From: Puccinia triticina
Taxonomy: Eukaryota; Basidiomycota; Pucciniomycetes; Pucciniales; Pucciniaceae
Assembly (NCBI RefSeq): GCF_026914185.1
Contig: NC_070563.1
Span: 310,001-374,000, forward strand
Direction: 5' to 3'
Length of the DNA stretch: 64,000 bases
Positions within the stretch are counted from its first letter, which is position 1; the number at the start of each line of letters is the position of its first letter. The notes under the pieces are model-generated. The model was not told where the DNA came from and ran no database searches. It saw nothing but the letters and a program-made list of their open reading frames with translations. Below, one piece after another: positions 53,433 through 64,000 of this stretch. Made by a program: the position numbers and the translations under genes.

Positions 53433-53870
53433 ATGGAAGTTGAAGCCGAATTAGCGGAAGGCAAGGTGTACATTCCAGTCATCAACCGGTGGGACCTGTG
53501 CGCTATCAAACTCGCTGCTGGAACGACAAACGATCAACCCCACGTCGGTATCCCCCTATCATATGAATCAGCCATCTTCACTATCTTTTGCGCAAAAGGT
53601 TTGACGTATTCATTCTATGTATCACCCACGGTTCATTCAATGAAAAGGAAGTCATCAAGATCAGCTCTATCAAAGGACGCCTTGAGAGCTCCTATCCGCC
53701 TTCACACTATCCACCCATCCTTTGTAATTCCAATCAAAATTGGGGACATTTGCATTGGACTTGCTAGCATCCGAGCCATTGGTTTTACTAGCCCCGGTGC
53801 ATCACTAGACTCAGGGTTGCTGGCCGTGTTAGTAAAAAAACAATCTCATGCACCTCTCGGCGAATATTGA
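53433..53870 (+). CDS. Hypothetical protein, 145 aa
   Basis: ATG start MEVEAELAEGKVYIPVINRW, ending KKQSHAPLGEY. Mixed alpha/beta composition without low-complexity runs. Residues ~95-130 are Ile/Gly/Ala-rich (VIPIKIGDICIGLASIRAIG). No family recognised and no paralogue in the window. A 5' intron is possible: a T-rich stretch ending TTTTGTAG lies just upstream at ~53,403-53,410. Confidence 0.35.
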   Translation: MEVEAELAEGKVYIPVINRWDLCAIKLAAGTTNDQPHVGIPLSYESAIFTIFCAKGLTYSFYVSPTVHSMKRKSSRSALSKDALRAPIRLHTIHPSFVIPIKIGDICIGLASIRAIGFTSPGASLDSGLLAVLVKKQSHAPLGEY

Positions 53871-54529
53871 TGTAACGCGGATTAGATCTAAGGGTTGGAT
53901 GGTAGACGTAACTTTTCGTGGTGCCTGACTGCCTGACGAAAAGAGCCCGAGAGCTAACTGATCTCATGTTTATATCACCACTCGATCATTTAGGGTCACG
54001 GTGGTCTAGATGTAGGGAGCTTTTGTCCGACTTGTGTGTGTACTTTAATCCGCAAGAATCTTCTTTAGGCACGTATAGCTAGAGCGCCGAAGCTCCTCAA
54101 GCTTATGGCGTCGTGACTCTTATTCTTCATACAGATGTTGCGCGAAGTGCCAACGACACTCCAAGTCTGCAATCCACCATTCCCACCTGTCAGCAAAAGC
54201 TCATCACCGCCTAAGAGCTGGACAAGACATCGCCTCGTTGCATCACCCAATTCACCCTCAATCCCTCCGACCAAGGGAAATCTTCAAGCCAAATACAAAA
54301 ACACTGCTCAATAGGCTCTTTATTTTCTTAAGAGACTACATAATCCTCTTTTTCGTAGGTCAAAAAAGCAGGGTCGGTTGACCTGCCGCGTCTGCGCTGT
54401 AAGAATCCTATTTTCTATTTGTTTCCGTGTCGAATCTATGTATCTACGGGTGCGAATGGGCCGGTTTGTTCTTGTAATAAGCGCTGCATAGATGTGTGCT
54501 TTCGGCGTCTCCTAAAGGTGTGACTGGTA
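53871..54529. other. Intergenic
   Basis: No supported gene or repeat. Confidence 0.4.
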
Positions 54530-54537
54530 GTGAACGG

Positions 54538-54553
54538 ATCAAAGATATATAAG
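54538..54553 (+). promoter_or_regulatory. TATA-like element upstream of the nuclear-protein gene
   Basis: GATCAAAGATATATAAGCCG spans this site; TATATAA followed by a GC-rich step is a plausible core promoter for a long leader to 56,424. Inference only. Confidence 0.3.
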
Positions 54554-56423
54554 CCGCCCAGTTTTCCAAGACCTGCTGATATTTTTCCAACGAAACCATT
54601 CCTGCTTCCGCACACTCTTCCCAACTGCCACCACCACCTACGATACATACTTATTTACTTCACTGCACATAAGATTGTTCCCTTTTACCGCAACCACGTC
54701 GTGATCCGTTCATATCATCATCCACTGAAGTCCCAAGGCCTGGCCTCTTTCCTCATCACCAAACCTGAGCACATAGCCCATCTTCCCTGTAGACTCGAAC
54801 TTGAAACATTCTCGTCTCATCTTCTTTTCCTCTCTCCCTTGTCCTGAAAGGAAAACGTCCAAAGGTATGCTAGCCCTGTCAATTCACACTTCGAGACGGA
54901 TTCCTGATTGATTCTTGCTTTTTTGAATGTTTAGGATCGATACTTGCGTACATTTCCCTGGAAGAATTGGCAGAAAGCAAGTCGAGGAGCCTGTATAACA
55001 CGGACTCAATTCATTTGGTAAGCAATAAAGAGTCTTAAGAAGAATCGGTTCATATGGGAAGAAATGGGAATATGATAGTTTAGATCCGAAACCGGGATGG
55101 GTCTGTCAGATCCAAGTCGCGCTGACTGGAGGAGATCAAGTGTGATCAAGCAGACCCATCAATCGGGAGGATAGCTCATCAGGATGCTGTATTCGATGTT
55201 TGACTGCTCCAGCTGGTTGGAGTTGCTTCCCGTTCGCTCGCCGCCTGGGCGGACACCCCTCTTTTAATCCTCCTCCCCCCCCCCACACACCTCCCATTCC
55301 CAGTTCCTTGGGTCCTTTCCGTGTCACACATCCCAACCACATTTTAATATCTCGATATAAAAAATTATTCATTTATATACATTCGCATACTTATATCCAA
55401 ACCCCATCTGCATTCCGAGCTGCCCACAACCTACCACCCTTTGATATTGTCCCACACCTTCGCGTTATCATTATCACAGAGGAAAGCACTGAAAGTTTGG
55501 ATTCTGAACTCGATCCCATTTGCTTGACCGTCCACCGCTACAGTCACCACAGTCTTGTTTGCCTTCATCATTCAGATACACTGGCGACCCTCATAATTCA
55601 ACTAGAAAAACCATATCGTCCTCTTCCATCTCCCATATTCTCATTCTTCTCAATTTAATTATCATCTTGCATGCCCAAATCAGATCAAATGAGATCCCAT
55701 TCATCCTCCTAACCTTTATCACTGTGCTTTTCTTTCATCTTTGTTAGGCAAACAAAAAAAACGCGGCAATTCTGCACCGAGGTTGTCGTCCAGCTTCCCG
55801 ACAACAATTCACAAACAAAAACATCAAGCCAAGATTTTCAATCGATCGATCGGAGTTATCACTTCTTCAATCAATACCCCTTTGTCGACTCTTACATACA
55901 AGCTACTGGGTTCTATTCTTCCTCACCCACTCCCGAGACCAGTTTTCGTATTACCACTTTTCGTTCACCTAACCCACTCTTGTTGCCATTTATTGCGACA
56001 AACTCCCCACTAATCACCTGCAATCACGAACCTGCCTCGACCACGAAATTAGAGGACCTTTTGACACCCGGAAGCCACCAATTGTCTCTACCACAACCGT
56101 TCCCTGGCCTGTTCTTAACCCTCAAGTCTTGCCAATTGCTTTGAACTACTTTCCAATAGCGCGTTGTGTACAACTTATTTATGTACAAAGACTCCTCTTA
56201 GAGTCAATTGTCCAATCCGGCATCCTCACTTCCGTGTTATTACTTGAACCCGGTCCAACAGCCCAAGTTTCTCACACATCATCTTAGCGGCATCTTTACT
56301 ACCTTTTCCAACTCGACATTCGAAAATCTTGCGCGCCACGGCTTGTTGTCAGACCACCAACTTGGACCTAGTGCAACTCCATTGACCACCACATCTCTGA
56401 CGCACACAAATTCAGATCCCAAC
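54554..56423 (+). other. Long pyrimidine-rich 5' leader, possibly with introns
   Basis: C/T-rich plus-strand sequence typical of fungal leaders. Candidate introns include GTATGC (54,863) to TTTAG (~54,934). A G/C homopolymer region lies near 55,270-55,290. Many short upstream ORFs. The frame of the next CDS is open to ~56,208, but without an ATG. Confidence 0.4.
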
Positions 56424-58066
56424 ATGACAATTTACGACCCCGCTCCAGGCCCTTCCAGGACTTCTCGGATCACTCTACCACCAATGATGATGGTACCACA
56501 AACCCATCATCGCCCACTCAACTACAATCACGATATTTCTCAGTCATCCTACCTGCGGCATCCTTACATCGCACAAGCCGAGTATGATTATGATTACGAA
56601 TTCCCAGCCAACATGAGCTATCGACCGGACAATGACTTCCAACTTCCTCAGGATACCAGCCACGCGGTCGAAATGCAATCTACTCAAATTAATCATGATG
56701 GTAGCGGTCCACTTTCTCTGTCACTACTAGTGGCCGCCGCGCACGCTGCTCAAGCCGACATCAGCTACGCAAATTCACCCATTCACTTCACGTCAAGCTT
56801 GCCGCTATCTTGTGAGCTCAGCACTTCCGGGAACTACTCGCCGGCTGTGACTTCACCGGACGCCCAAGGCAACTGGCCACCCGTTGGCCTTGCCACGAGT
56901 GAATCCGATCGATTGGCCCCGTCCCCACCTCAGACTCCTCTTGCTACACCTGATGTGATGTATGACCCTTCTATGATGGCCTGTTGCAGATCCCACAGTG
57001 ACGGGCCTACCCCTCATGAAGGCAAGTGGGATATGGATAGGATTAGTGCAGAACCCTCATATATCCATAAGCCCCCTTTTCCGCCCCTTTCTCACATAGA
57101 CTACTCCAATCAGACCCTCGTGACGCACCACCATCAACATATCCATCCAGCGGACTATCCGGTTCAACAACCACTTCAAATCACCACATCACCCCTAGAT
57201 AGAGCTGGAAGCAGCGATCTCACCAGTCGCCCCATAATCAAGAGGACATGCAAAAGGAGAAGGATCGTAGCTAAGTCTGAAGAGGCAACCGATTTCGCTG
57301 AAGCATCGCCAGACTCCCAAAACAGTCCGAGGGGTGAAAAGCCAAAACAAGGTCGTAAGAAAAGAAGTGGTAAGAATCTATGTTTCTGCTGGCGATGCTC
57401 ACAAAACTAGCAGCTGAAATATCCGAATTTGTCTATTATCTTGACAGTCGGCTATGTTAGGCCCATAATTATACATCGCAAGCGTGTTGGGCAACGATTG
57501 CTGGATATGCTCAGTTGAGTCAAACCATTTTTTTTGCGCTGGGGCGAGAAAATACGCGCCCAAGATTCAAACTTCTGAACCTGAATATTGAATTATTTTC
57601 TCTAGAAAGCGCCCCTACTCCCTCGAAAGCATCATCCATGGAGATCAACCGCGCCAGGTGTTTTCCTTTTGCTGACATGAAGAATAAGTTGAGGGAATGG
57701 TACGGACTACAAATCGAATGGCCTGCCGAGGCCCCATTCAAAGTAGACGAATTGCGTAGCACTAGAAGGATGCGGTTGGATGAACTGGATAGGTATGTTG
57801 ATTTCCATCAACTTCGTCAACTCGCAACATGCATTTAATCCCGCCTCTCTTCATGCAGGTTAGATAAGACACTGGACGGTGGAGAAGTCAGACTGAAATT
57901 ATCGGAGGAGGTCTTGGCAGAAGAGCCACACCGAGCCGGCGAGTTTAGCGTGCCAAGCGCCGGTCATACGGAGGAGCAATCTGTAAGAGTCCGATTATCT
58001 ATCATTCGACTTCGTATGCACTAAGACATGCGTTTATTTTTTTCTCTTGGGATCTGACAGAACTAG
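56424..58066 (+). CDS. Putative nuclear regulatory protein, four exons
   Basis: Proposed exons: 56,424-57,369, 57,606-57,792, 57,859-57,982, 58,061-58,066, with introns GTAAGA...CTCTAG, GTATGT...ATGCAG and GTAAGA...GACAG; phases agree across all joins, giving ~420 aa. The N-terminal two thirds are low-complexity (Ser/Pro/His/Tyr-rich, YDYDYEF). A bipartite-like basic segment RPIIKRTCKRRRI and KPKQGRKKRSG suggest nuclear import. Exon 2 encodes a compact block (EINRARCFPFADMKNKLREW, MRLDELDR) continuing as a possible coiled coil in exon 3. No named family recognised. An alternative acceptor at 57,447 gives a shorter C-terminus. The only convincing host gene here. Confidence 0.6.
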
Positions 58067-58934
58067 GAGCGCCTTTGATATGCTGAAAAAATTTCTACTA
58101 CTACTTTTGCAATATCTCTTAATTGTTTATTGTTATTTTTTTGGTTCAGGATTGAATTCTGTCCGACTTTTGGGTGAGAACTGGAGGCAGAGATTCTCCC
58201 AGTTCTGTGTTGTTCGGAATGTAGTTGATACCTTTTCCAATCTTGAAGACTGTTGTTTATGCAAGCTTGGGATCCATAGAATTGGATGCTCAAGACGTCG
58301 GACTTAGCTTTGAGATTTAGATTGAAAATAAATGACTCGCCCCTTCAAACAAGGATAAGCTTGTTATTTGAGGGGTCGAGGTATGTTGGGTGTTCTAAAG
58401 TTTTGCCAGCGATGCTGAGAAAAGTCCAAAAGATTAAGGAGTAGACGAGTACTATGCTTGAAGGGTAGATAAGCGACACCTGTCTGTGCCTATACCAGAG
58501 ATCATTGAGGGATATGGTATAGGCCGGCCAAGCCGAAGCCATCCTGATAAATTTTTTGAGATGCGAAGAGCGTGGACTTTTTTCGGCACACAAGCTGACC
58601 AACAAGCATAATACTTTGCTACCAGAAGCAGAGCCTGGCCGGGCTCTATCAGGAGCTTTTGATAGGCTCGCGGTTTGAGAGGCCTTGATAAGCTCGAGCA
58701 AGACAATCGCCTGACCAGTCCCGTCCTGACCAAAGAAAAGGCTCAGATAAAAGTGTGGCAGCACCCGCCTGCGCCCGCATGATCGGCTGCGGCGCAATCT
58801 CTTGGCACTTGCCCGTCGACGCGATCCAGCGCAATCCCAAGAGAACTGGGAATGGGTACAGGCTCACCCACATACATAGTCAAGTCGATGAATATCGAAC
58901 TTAGTCAGTCCTTCCTTCTGAGTTGGCTCTCTTC
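58067..58934. other. Intergenic or decayed sequence
   Basis: Minus-strand frames 58,345-58,797 and 58,452-58,733 show no family motif. They may be the decayed continuation of the gag frame at 58,950-59,640, since they lie downstream of it on the same strand. Confidence 0.35.
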
Positions 58935-58949
58935 TTGAACGGTAAACCA

Positions 58950-59640
58950 TCAACCTCCGCCAAATATGACGCTTCTTTCCCTTGTCCTCCCGGTGAATGG
59001 GCGAAGTAGTCCCACTACGACTTGGCTGAGCAGGAAATCCTTATAATTGAAATCAGCCTCCTTCAACAACGCCAAAACCTCATTGACATCCATAGGGTCA
59101 CCGTCCGAAAGCTTGACAACGCGTTGAGGATGCGGAACTGTAGCTTGAGGATTGATTTGAGGCCGGTTATCCACAAGAGCATGAGTGTGATTATCCGCGG
59201 CGGTGTGAGAGACATTCTGTTTTTGATTGGGGCGGGGATCCAGGATCCTGCTAACACCGGGGAAATTTTTAGCTACGACCTCAGTGATGGCTTGACGGGC
59301 ATCCAAATCAACCGTCTCGTCCCAGCGCCTTCGGAAAAGCGCTAACTTGATGATGTTAGGATCAATAGCCTTATCATAAGCTACACATTTAGAGAAATTG
59401 GTTAACTGCAATGGACGCAATAGAGATTTAAAGATGATGTTAAACTCCTCGATTGACTTATTTCCCTGGCGGGCCGCATGAAAAGCTGCTTCCGCACATT
59501 CCAATTTGTGATGATCCTTGAAGGTGTGTTTGATGGCGCCAATGAACTATTCGCAGTCACGCAACTCCGCAATGTTGAAGCTCTGATCTGAGGTCGAGGT
59601 TGAGACAAAGGGAGGAAAGGCCCAAGGAACAACAAACTCA
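58950..59640 (-). pseudogene. gag: Ty3-type Gag fragment
   Basis: Minus-strand frame with capsid C-terminal sequence (HKLECAEAAFHAARQGNKSI, SIEEFNIIFKSLLRPL, LFRRRWDETVDLDARQAI) and the late-Gag motif DGDPMDVNEVLALLKEADFN, as in fungal Ty3 Gags. A TAG at 59,547-59,549 interrupts it. It was probably followed by a zinc knuckle, now absent. A MITE at 59,706 cuts the upstream part. No LTRs found. Confidence 0.7.
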
Positions 59641-59705
59641 GAAGGACTCTGAGTGAAAACAACAAAAGGGGCCAAGGGAGCCCTCAAAGAGGGCAAAAGG
59701 TACTG

Positions 59706-60202
59706 CCAACGGTGAAACTGATACAATACATGTATTAATTGTATCTGTATTGGCAATACATAGTTTTGGAAAAGTGTGTATTGTATCTGATATCAGATAC
59801 ATCACAAATACATGTATTTCAATACAATACAGCATGTATTTCCCCTGATACATGCTGTATTGTATTGTATTGGGCACCCAAATACACAGTTTTGGAAAAC
59901 CATGTATTTAGGGTGTTCAAAGTTGACTTGCATAAAATCATAACACCATAAAATCATAAAATTCTAAGCTGAAAAAATATGTTGCACCCAAGCACTCAAA
60001 TTAGAGCAACATTTCTAGAATGGTACATATGAAATCATCACTTGAAAGTTTTAGGATTTTATGATTTTATGCATTGAAAATTTTATGATTTCAACTTTGA
60101 ACACCCTTATTGTATCTGATAACCGATACATCCAAAATACATCTATTTCAATACGATACACACACAATACTGATACTTGTAAAGTATCAGTTTCACCGTT
60201 GG
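59706..60202. mobile_element. 497-bp AT-rich MITE
   Basis: Inverted ends CCAACGGTGAAACTGATAC and GTATCAGTTTCACCGTTGG, with TACTG on both sides (59,701-59,705 and 60,203-60,207). The interior consists of AATACATGTATT and TGTATTGTATT palindromes, plus an inner inverted pair (AAAATCATAA / TTATGATTTT). Non-coding. Superfamily not assigned. Confidence 0.85.
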
Positions 60203-60207
60203 TACTG

Positions 60208-60385
60208 CTAGCTTGCGTGGCGGAAAAGTGCACACGCTACAGGAGGTTGTATACTGTAGAGACCTCAGGGAAATGTGCGCAGAAGAGCAGATGATTCTAT
60301 TTCTATCTACACCACGGGTGCACTAAAAGTTTTTGGATGCGGTCTGAAAATAATCTGCTGGTTTGTGGAAATATTATGAGAACAA
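60208..60385. other. Short flank
   Basis: Possible continuation of the gag frame upstream of the MITE; nothing else is seen. Confidence 0.3.
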
Positions 60386-60690
60386 TTGGGAAAGATATTT
60401 TTGATGCCCCTTTGTAAATATTTCTGCCCATTTTTATTTGGAATCAAACTTTTCCTCCAATTTCTGTGGGAAACCAAATATTTCCTGGAACTTTTCCAAA
60501 GAGGTTCCACAAAATATTTACTTTCCTTGAAAAGTTCAAGGAAATATTTCCTTTCACCTACAAAAGTCAGCAGGAATATCTTCTGTCCGGTCAAAGTTGG
60601 AGGAAATATTTCCTTTCACCCAAAAAGTTCTCAGAAATATTTCTCTTAGTCAAAGGAAATATTCTGAGAGATATTTTGGTGTACTGTCCC
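60386..60690. repeat. GGAAATATTTCC palindrome array
   Basis: At least seven AAATATTT cores with varying matched flanks (AAGGAAATATTTCCTTT, AGAAATATTTCTC). ORFs on both strands are repeat artefacts. Confidence 0.8.
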
Positions 60691-62254
60691 AGTGATATCC
60701 CACCAAGTTGAAACACGGCGGTTCACACAGCCCTTGCCAAACTCCGACCGACCTGGAGAATCATGGTCCATCGCACAAGCTTGCACAGGTCTCCGTCTTG
60801 ATCTGCCTGATTTCCCTTTCTCCCAACTCGTACTTGCAAGTTTTGCATCCTCAACTGGCTCCTCTCCTAAACAATCCCTCTTCACTATACATACATTAAT
60901 CTTGAGACTGAAACATCATGTCATCACAACTGTGAAAGTGTCATCGAGGCTAGGTTGGACTGATTGGGCGGGTGGATGGTGAAGTGTTTTGCCAAAAAAT
61001 CTGTAAGTTTTCTTCTTTCTAAATCATGTAACTGCATCAGCTTTGGATGCTTGACCGCTATGGAACTCTGGCCGGTGCTAGGCCGGCAGCAGTTCGTGGA
61101 GGGGAAAAGGAAAATGAAAGTCTGAGATATGTATGCCCTCCGGTTATGATTGGCCGTAAAAGAGCGCGGTGAGTCGTGTAGCGTTGAGTAGGGATTGATT
61201 TTACGACGGCTGGAGTTGCGCGTCGGCGGTGTTTGTGTTGAGAAGGGGGCCGGGGATACTGCCGGCGGGATGAGGGATGTGATCTAAACCAGTAATGTGG
61301 AGGAGATCGGCGTTTTGCGGGGTAAAGAACTTAAAGACGTGAGATTCGGGCAGACAAGTGCCAAGACGTGAACTTTGAATTTTGATGGTTAACTGAGAAT
61401 TTTATGGTTCAGAGTGGGTCCATGCCGCTCCAAAGCCGGAGTTTGAACTGAACTCAAACCCTGGAGCTCGTGACATCTAACAGACAGCTCATCACAACCT
61501 AGCGCGCACGCGCGCGCTACAACAAACAAAACAGCAGACACAAAACAAAACAAAAGGAAACAAGACAAAAACCAACCCTCCTCATCCAAACCCTATCCAA
61601 CGCGCGCAGAATGAAAGAGGAAAATAACAAAACATGATGAAAGTGAAATAGAAAGGGAACAAAGACATAAAAACAGAAACAAAAAGAAAGAAGGAAAAGA
61701 AAACCTGAAACGTCTTGAGGATGCGCGCCACGCCGCGCCATTGAATCTTGAGGAAGCCTTGAGGGCCGGAAAATTGAAGTCTTGATGTCTTGAATCCTGA
61801 CGTCCTCTGGCGCGCGCCATGCGCGGAAAAAAGCTTGATCCTACGCGTGTACCAGATTGTCCACCACACCGCTGACGTCTTGATCTATCTTCTTTCCTTC
61901 CCAGCTTTCTCCTTGCAATTGCACAATGAAAGCTTGGAGGATAGATTCACTGTTTTGGAGGGCAATGAGGAGCGTCTGTCGGAGGACTTGCCGTTTCCGG
62001 GCTCAGATACAATTGAAGTCACTCCATAAGTTTCAGCGGGAGCGGACCAAGCAGCAGGAGGCCCAGATGGTTGCCTGCATCGCCAAGTGGTACTACCCCA
62101 ACACCGTCTTCACGAACCCATTCACCAGAGCTAGTGTTCAAATGCTCATTTCTTCTCTTTTATTTTAGTCTCATGCTTGTTTGTCTGTTGTTTTTATGAT
62201 TTGTGTGCTTACAATAAAAATAAATGGGCATCCATTTGGACGATGCCCAGAAAT
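60691..62254. other. No confident gene
   Basis: Small plus-strand ORFs at 61,790-62,029 and 61,926-62,168 (RERTKQQEAQMVACIAKWYY) lack a recognisable family. ACGCGCGCGC runs near 61,503-61,515. The plus-strand sequence around 61,580-61,710 is A-rich. Confidence 0.35.
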
Positions 62255-62645
62255 GTTTTTGGAAATATTATGTGGTTATCAGAATATTGTGCACAATAAA
62301 AATGGTTTATCAGAATATTTTGTGTGATAAAATTTGATTAACAAAATATTTTGCTGGACATATGGTGGGATTGGAGATATTTCCCCAAATATTTTGGATT
62401 TATCATCAAGAATATCTTTGAAAAAATTGTAAAAACCACTCTGAGTGGTTTCTGAGATATTTTCAAAATATTTGGGGGGAAATATCCCGGAAAATGTTCC
62501 CTAAATTTATGCAAAATATTTCAGAAACCACTCAGAGTGGTTCCTGAGATATTCTCAAAATATCACAAACGCGGATGCTGTGACTCGTTCCTGGCGACGT
62601 CCGTTCTGAATGAACTGGAAAATATTTCCAAGCCGGATTCAATCT
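62255..62645. repeat. AAATATTT / CCACTCTGAGTGG palindrome array
   Basis: AATATT-cored hairpins (CCCCAAATATTTTGG, CAAAATATTTGGGG), plus AACCACTCTGAGTGGTT near 62,434 and AACCACTCAGAGTGGTT near 62,525. Non-coding. Confidence 0.8.
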
Positions 62646-62699
62646 GGCTTTGGAATATCTTTTTGCACCCGTGGTGTATCTGAGTGGATATTTAAGCTA

Positions 62700-63713
62700 T
62701 TACATCGGGGGACAAGATGTGGGCAGAAGATGGAATTTGCATATGCAACTGGCAGGAGAAAGGGAGTGACAGGGAAAAGACAGGAAAGAAGTGAGTGACA
62801 GAGATGTGAAATTCCAACACGCAAGAACATAATTATACATTTTTGCAAAAGCTGGTAATGTTGGCAAGTTGAGAGCCAATGCATTTTCCGCAAGCAATCC
62901 TCGCCACCAAACATACCAAACATAAGAAGGCACACTCTTGTCCATGCAACCTGTCTCTGACCAAAAATAACCCAAGATCCAGAGTATCTTCTGTTTTTCA
63001 GAATTGAACTGATCACCAATTCGCTCAAATGTTTTTCTCATAGAGAAACAAAAATTATTAGTTTCTCAAAGCATTCCAGTAAAAAAGATGCCAGCCTCAT
63101 GAGGAGGCTCAATAAGAATTCTAGGGCGCTCAACAGCCATTGGACGTGTTTCCAATTGACCAACTCTTCTGTCCACTCCTTCTTTGAAACCTTTCAACAT
63201 CCCACAAAGATGTGCCATTGATTCGTTTTGAGAAGTTTGAAATCTGAGGAGTTTGGAGTGAAAAACATCCTTGATATTCTTGTTGTTGATTTGTAAATCC
63301 TTTATGGACTTCTTGTCCTGTCGAGCTTGCGCCTTCAAAAGGGTAATGGAAGCTGCTTGATCCTGAAGTCAAGAAGATTGTGCTGAGTTATCAACTTGTA
63401 AATCTGACAAAAGCGCCCCAACATCTTCATCATTCTGCCCCATCGCACCTGGACCGGTGCCACTTGGTCCTGCAACTGGAATATCGATGCCAGGAATAGG
63501 TAAATTGACTCCGGGAATTGGTTGTGGTGAGAAATTGATAAATGAAGGGGAGTTGTGGTTGAACAGAGATGGAGAATGGTTGGAAAAGAAGGGGGAACTC
63601 TGAGAGTGGATTGGAATCGGACCGGCTATTGGAGGTTGAGCTGGAGGAGAGGGAGTAAATCTTGGAGAAATTCTGACTGGAGTTATTGGGGAGATGACAG
63701 AAGGTTCTGACAT
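62700..63713 (-). pseudogene. gag: Retrotransposon Gag, decayed
   Basis: One minus-strand frame from ATG at 63,713 (MSEPSVISPITPVRISPRFT), interrupted by TGA at 63,369-63,371 and 63,066-63,068. The N-terminal third is Pro/Ser-rich; the middle is a charged helical region (QARQDKKSIKDLQINNKNIK); the last part carries the capsid motif FERIGDQFNSEKQKILWILG, seen in Ty3-type Gags. No LTR was identified and no pol follows to 62,640. It may be another Gag-only element or a fragment. Confidence 0.65.
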
Positions 63714-64000
63714 GCTGAAAAATCTTATAATATGTATATGTATAACTTTATTCTTGATGATCAATATATAATTGTGAGGACTTGGCTATTACCCAGTTCA
63801 CTATGTAAGCTTATGTAAGGCTATGAAACTATCCAAGAGGATAGTTTGCCGGTGCTTGAGTAATAACTAAGATTATAGTTCTTATGTGATTGCAATAGAA
63901 TAAGGATTCACAATGATAATGATGTTTTTACCAAGCTATTGAGATTTTCTCGGATAAACAACAATGATAGTGATGGATGACATTGAGATGAAAAAGAATA
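63714..64000. other. Flank at window edge
   Basis: AT-rich, no feature recognised; probably leader or LTR of the gag copy to the left. Confidence 0.3.

Noticed and set aside
55200..56013. Plus-strand ORFs in the pyrimidine-rich stretch before the nuclear-protein gene
   Set aside because: Composition is that of a fungal leader; overlapping frames, no domain and better explained as 5' UTR with introns.
60386..60711. ORFs on both strands rich in KYF and NIF words
   Set aside because: Products of the AAATATTT palindrome array.

Overview
The window looks like repeat-rich chromosomal DNA from a basidiomycete fungus, most plausibly a rust (Pucciniales). The evidence is one intron-bearing host-like gene with short GT-AG introns, no bacterial-style gene packing, and dense nested LTR retrotransposons (Ty3, Ty1/copia, DIRS-like), hAT and CACTA-type remnants and foldback elements. 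Species assignment is inference.

Layout. 1-3.7 kb: minus-strand DIRS-like element (gag-like ORF plus reverse transcriptase, cut by the window edge). 3.77-4.88 kb: foldback element made almost wholly of GATGACCGG-type palindromes. 6.1-15.9 kb: a near-complete Ty3 element with ~1-kb LTRs, a 4-bp target duplication, a primer site that copies about 50 nt of tRNA-Tyr, a TTTTTTA frameshift site between gag-protease and pol, and a 936-bp solo LTR in the 3' end of pol. 16.7-17.2 kb: GCGCAGCG palindrome array. 17.2-27.1 kb: a broken Ty3 gag-protease fragment duplicated as a ~1-kb inverted repeat; its right arm carries a full copia element (19.58-25.09 kb, itself hit by a CACTA-like MITE) and a diverged solo LTR. 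28.3-29.4 kb: TIR element. 31.3-35.0 and 39.5-44.5 kb: copies of a ~1.66-kb LTR element encoding only a copia-type Gag (called family A here). 40.7-44.0 and 46.3-50.3 kb: two copies of a second Gag-only LTR family (family B). Around them, 32.9-51 kb is a patchwork of palindromic arrays and hAT fragments. 50.6-64 kb is less repetitive and holds a four-exon nuclear-protein-like gene (56.4-58.07 kb), small hypothetical ORFs, two decayed gag genes, a 497-bp MITE and two AAATATTT arrays.

How it fits together. The clearest nest is: palindrome array > non-autonomous hAT (39,273-44,944) > family A (39,552-44,479) > family B (40,729-43,960), each level with its own target-site duplication. Three features stand out. 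(1) Two Gag-only retrotransposon families that kept LTRs, polypurine tracts and (in A) a primer site. (2) Many arrays built from different short palindromic words, whose hairpin arms change together. (3) In-frame stops in transposon genes are mostly TGA (10 of 14 counted). Conserved host genes are almost absent; most small ORFs are antisense or LTR-derived.
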